This document shows, in pieces, positions 63,952-64,000 of a stretch of DNA of 64,000 nucleotides; the stretch's first letter is position 1, and each line of letters begins with the position of its first letter. Under the pieces are notes generated by a model that made no database searches, had not been told where the DNA came from, and saw only the letters and a program-made list of their open reading frames with translations. The translations under genes and the position numbers were made by a program. This stretch comes from Pseudomonas fuscovaginae SE-1 (lineage in GTDB: Bacteria; Pseudomonadota; Gammaproteobacteria; Pseudomonadales; Pseudomonadaceae), in the NCBI RefSeq assembly GCF_000364705.1, contig NZ_AQOH01000204.1, positions 25,122 to 89,121 of the forward strand, read 5' to 3'.

Positions 63952-64000
63952 GACGGGGTTCTCTCCATGTTCTGGGTACAGGTGGCTTGCGTGGCTGGCC
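63948..64000 (-). CDS. Possible 3' end of an upstream minus-strand gene
   Basis: A frame open to the window edge ends in TGA at 63950-63948, overlapping the ATG of the next gene as ATGA. Only about 17 residues are visible, ending NMERTPS. The overlap geometry is typical of coupled genes, but the piece is too short to be sure or to name. Confidence 0.35.
   Translation of the reverse strand, partial: PATQATCTQNMERTPS

Overview
The window is chromosomal DNA of a fluorescent-group Pseudomonas. It is GC-rich throughout, carries the complete wspABCDEFR chemosensory operon followed by prfB and lysS, and keeps the ppc-adk-tsaB, rsmJ, mexL/mexJK and plsB order familiar from Pseudomonas genomes. Several families of pseudomonad REP-type inverted repeats (GGGCTTGCCCGCG and GGAGCCGGCTTGC types) sit between genes. 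No tRNA, rRNA, CRISPR array, transposase or prophage gene was seen.

Region by region: (1) 1-1747: the 3' end of recJ, an Old Yellow Enzyme type flavin oxidoreductase, and a short gene-free stretch. (2) 1748-11731, minus strand: a polyamine/GABA-type uptake and catabolism cluster. Reading 5' to 3' it holds a LysR regulator, a gamma-aminobutyraldehyde dehydrogenase-like enzyme, a YdcSTUV-like ABC importer, a second PatD-like dehydrogenase and an APC-family permease. The core has the same order as E. coli ydcSTUV-patD. (3) 11929-14328: a DUF533 protein converging on a membrane diguanylate cyclase. (4) 14565-23040: the Wsp surface-sensing system, which ends in the diguanylate cyclase WspR and makes c-di-GMP. 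(5) 23161-31332: prfB with its programmed +1 frameshift, lysS, a TetR regulator, a DUF1704/QEGLA protein with an HExxxH metallopeptidase motif, a lipoprotein hydrolase, and the LptF-like OmpA lipoprotein pair. (6) 31571-39671: housekeeping genes ppc, adk, tsaB and rsmJ with small conserved unknowns. (7) 39851-44758: the mexL/mexJK efflux locus. (8) 44801-48906: accessory genes, including a visibly AT-rich island. The island holds an unannotated 32-residue peptide gene, an unrecognised 304-residue protein behind a perfect hairpin, and, divergently, a stand-alone phenylalanyl-tRNA-synthetase-like enzyme whose Phe-binding FPF motif is replaced. (9) 48969-64000: plsB, a cold shock protein, rlmA, dapE, an NdvB-like glucan synthase, tcdA, csdEA, dapD, an ArsC/Spx-like protein, a CPA1 Na+/H+ antiporter and a small CxxC protein.

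Two functional themes stand out. One is surface-linked c-di-GMP control: Wsp, the neighbouring GGDEF protein, and cell-envelope genes such as lptF and ndvB. The other is polyamine-derived nitrogen use. The strongest candidate for something undescribed is the 46.3-48.9 kb island (peptide, orphan protein, altered class II synthetase), inserted between otherwise conserved mexJK-side genes and plsB. Its function is not known to me. All functional statements rest on reading motifs and gene order; no database search was run.
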